DNA of 42,327 bases from an uncultured Clostridia bacterium (GTDB taxonomy: Bacteria; Bacillota; Clostridia; TANB77; CAG-508). Below, one piece after another: positions 42,206 through 42,327 of the stretch (position 1 is the first letter of the stretch; every line of letters starts with the position of its first letter). The notes under the pieces are model-generated. The model did no database searches and had not been told where the DNA came from. It saw only the letters and a list, made by a program, of their open reading frames with translations. A program made the position numbers and the translations under genes. Where the stretch lies: positions 1 through 42,327 of the forward strand of contig CAPIEU010000014.1 of NCBI GenBank assembly GCA_948630815.1, written 5' to 3'.

Positions 42206-42327
42206 AAATAACATATATAATAGAATAGTAGAAAAAATCCTAAAAAGAAAAAGTAAAATTAGTTTTTATTTAGAAGACTAACTATTAATTGTCAATAAAA
42301 TTATTAAAAATTTTTTAATAATTTTAT

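Overview
The window is low-G+C DNA from a Bacillota (clostridial) chromosome. Evidence for this is the near-exclusive AGA arginine codons, strong AGGAGG ribosome binding sites, an OLE RNA followed by oapA, an MscL with a zinc-ribbon tail, DUF4364, and a radical-SAM gene next to rnc. The lineage looks uncultured and its gene order is scrambled: rplL is not followed by rpoB, addB has no addA beside it, and rnc is not followed by smc.

Layout. 1-885: 3' end of 23S rRNA and a 5S rRNA. 1001-2609: a hypothetical gene, a flavin-reductase-like gene and a small gene. 2709-6875: rpmG-secE-nusG-rplK-rplA-rplJ-rplL with an L10 leader. 7248-8607: OLE RNA and oapA. 8840-10432: a prepilin-like surface protein. 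10656-15279: plsX, acpP, rnc, radical SAM, yitT. 15418-23388: an 8-oxoguanine glycosylase, addB, pgeF, a probable type I toxin, an S66 peptidase, a Zn-PLC-like protein and a family 4 uracil-DNA glycosylase. 23489-31932: DUF5662, mscL(-), mfd, a TrmH-type methyltransferase, DUF4364(-), engB(-), serS(-). 32156-36780: accessory genes, an L,D-transpeptidase and a YlmC/YmxH-type gene. 36911-42205: a GT-C-like membrane protein, lspA, a WecG/TagA glycosyltransferase, rluD and rluB/rsuA. Several families of short hairpin or tandem repeats lie between genes.

The outstanding signal is a recoding pattern. Ten genes look frameshifted: flavin reductase, plsX, rnc, yitT, addB, pgeF, mfd, trmH, engB and ymxH. 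With the L,D-transpeptidase that makes eleven. Between them they carry 17 breaks, and every break is the same event: an in-frame CGG codon at which skipping the C gives GGN (Gly) and restores the family protein. Many restored residues are invariant family glycines (PlsX, RNase III, Mfd, TrmH). The extra C is always exactly at the codon boundary, on both strands, while CGG in the other two phases (ACG GAA, GAC GGA and so on) is harmless. In the housekeeping genes here I found no in-frame CGG that must be read as Arg. Only three accessory genes (32156, 33072 minus strand, 35911) use CGG as Arg, four times in total. I infer that CGG is unassigned as Arg in this organism and directs a +1 shift, or that CGGN is decoded as a quadruplet for Gly. 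Ribosomal proteins, nusG, secE, acpP and serS have no such sites, as expected if the shift carries a cost.

Coordinates for recoded genes below span the whole gene, so a conventional translation will stop at the CGG listed.
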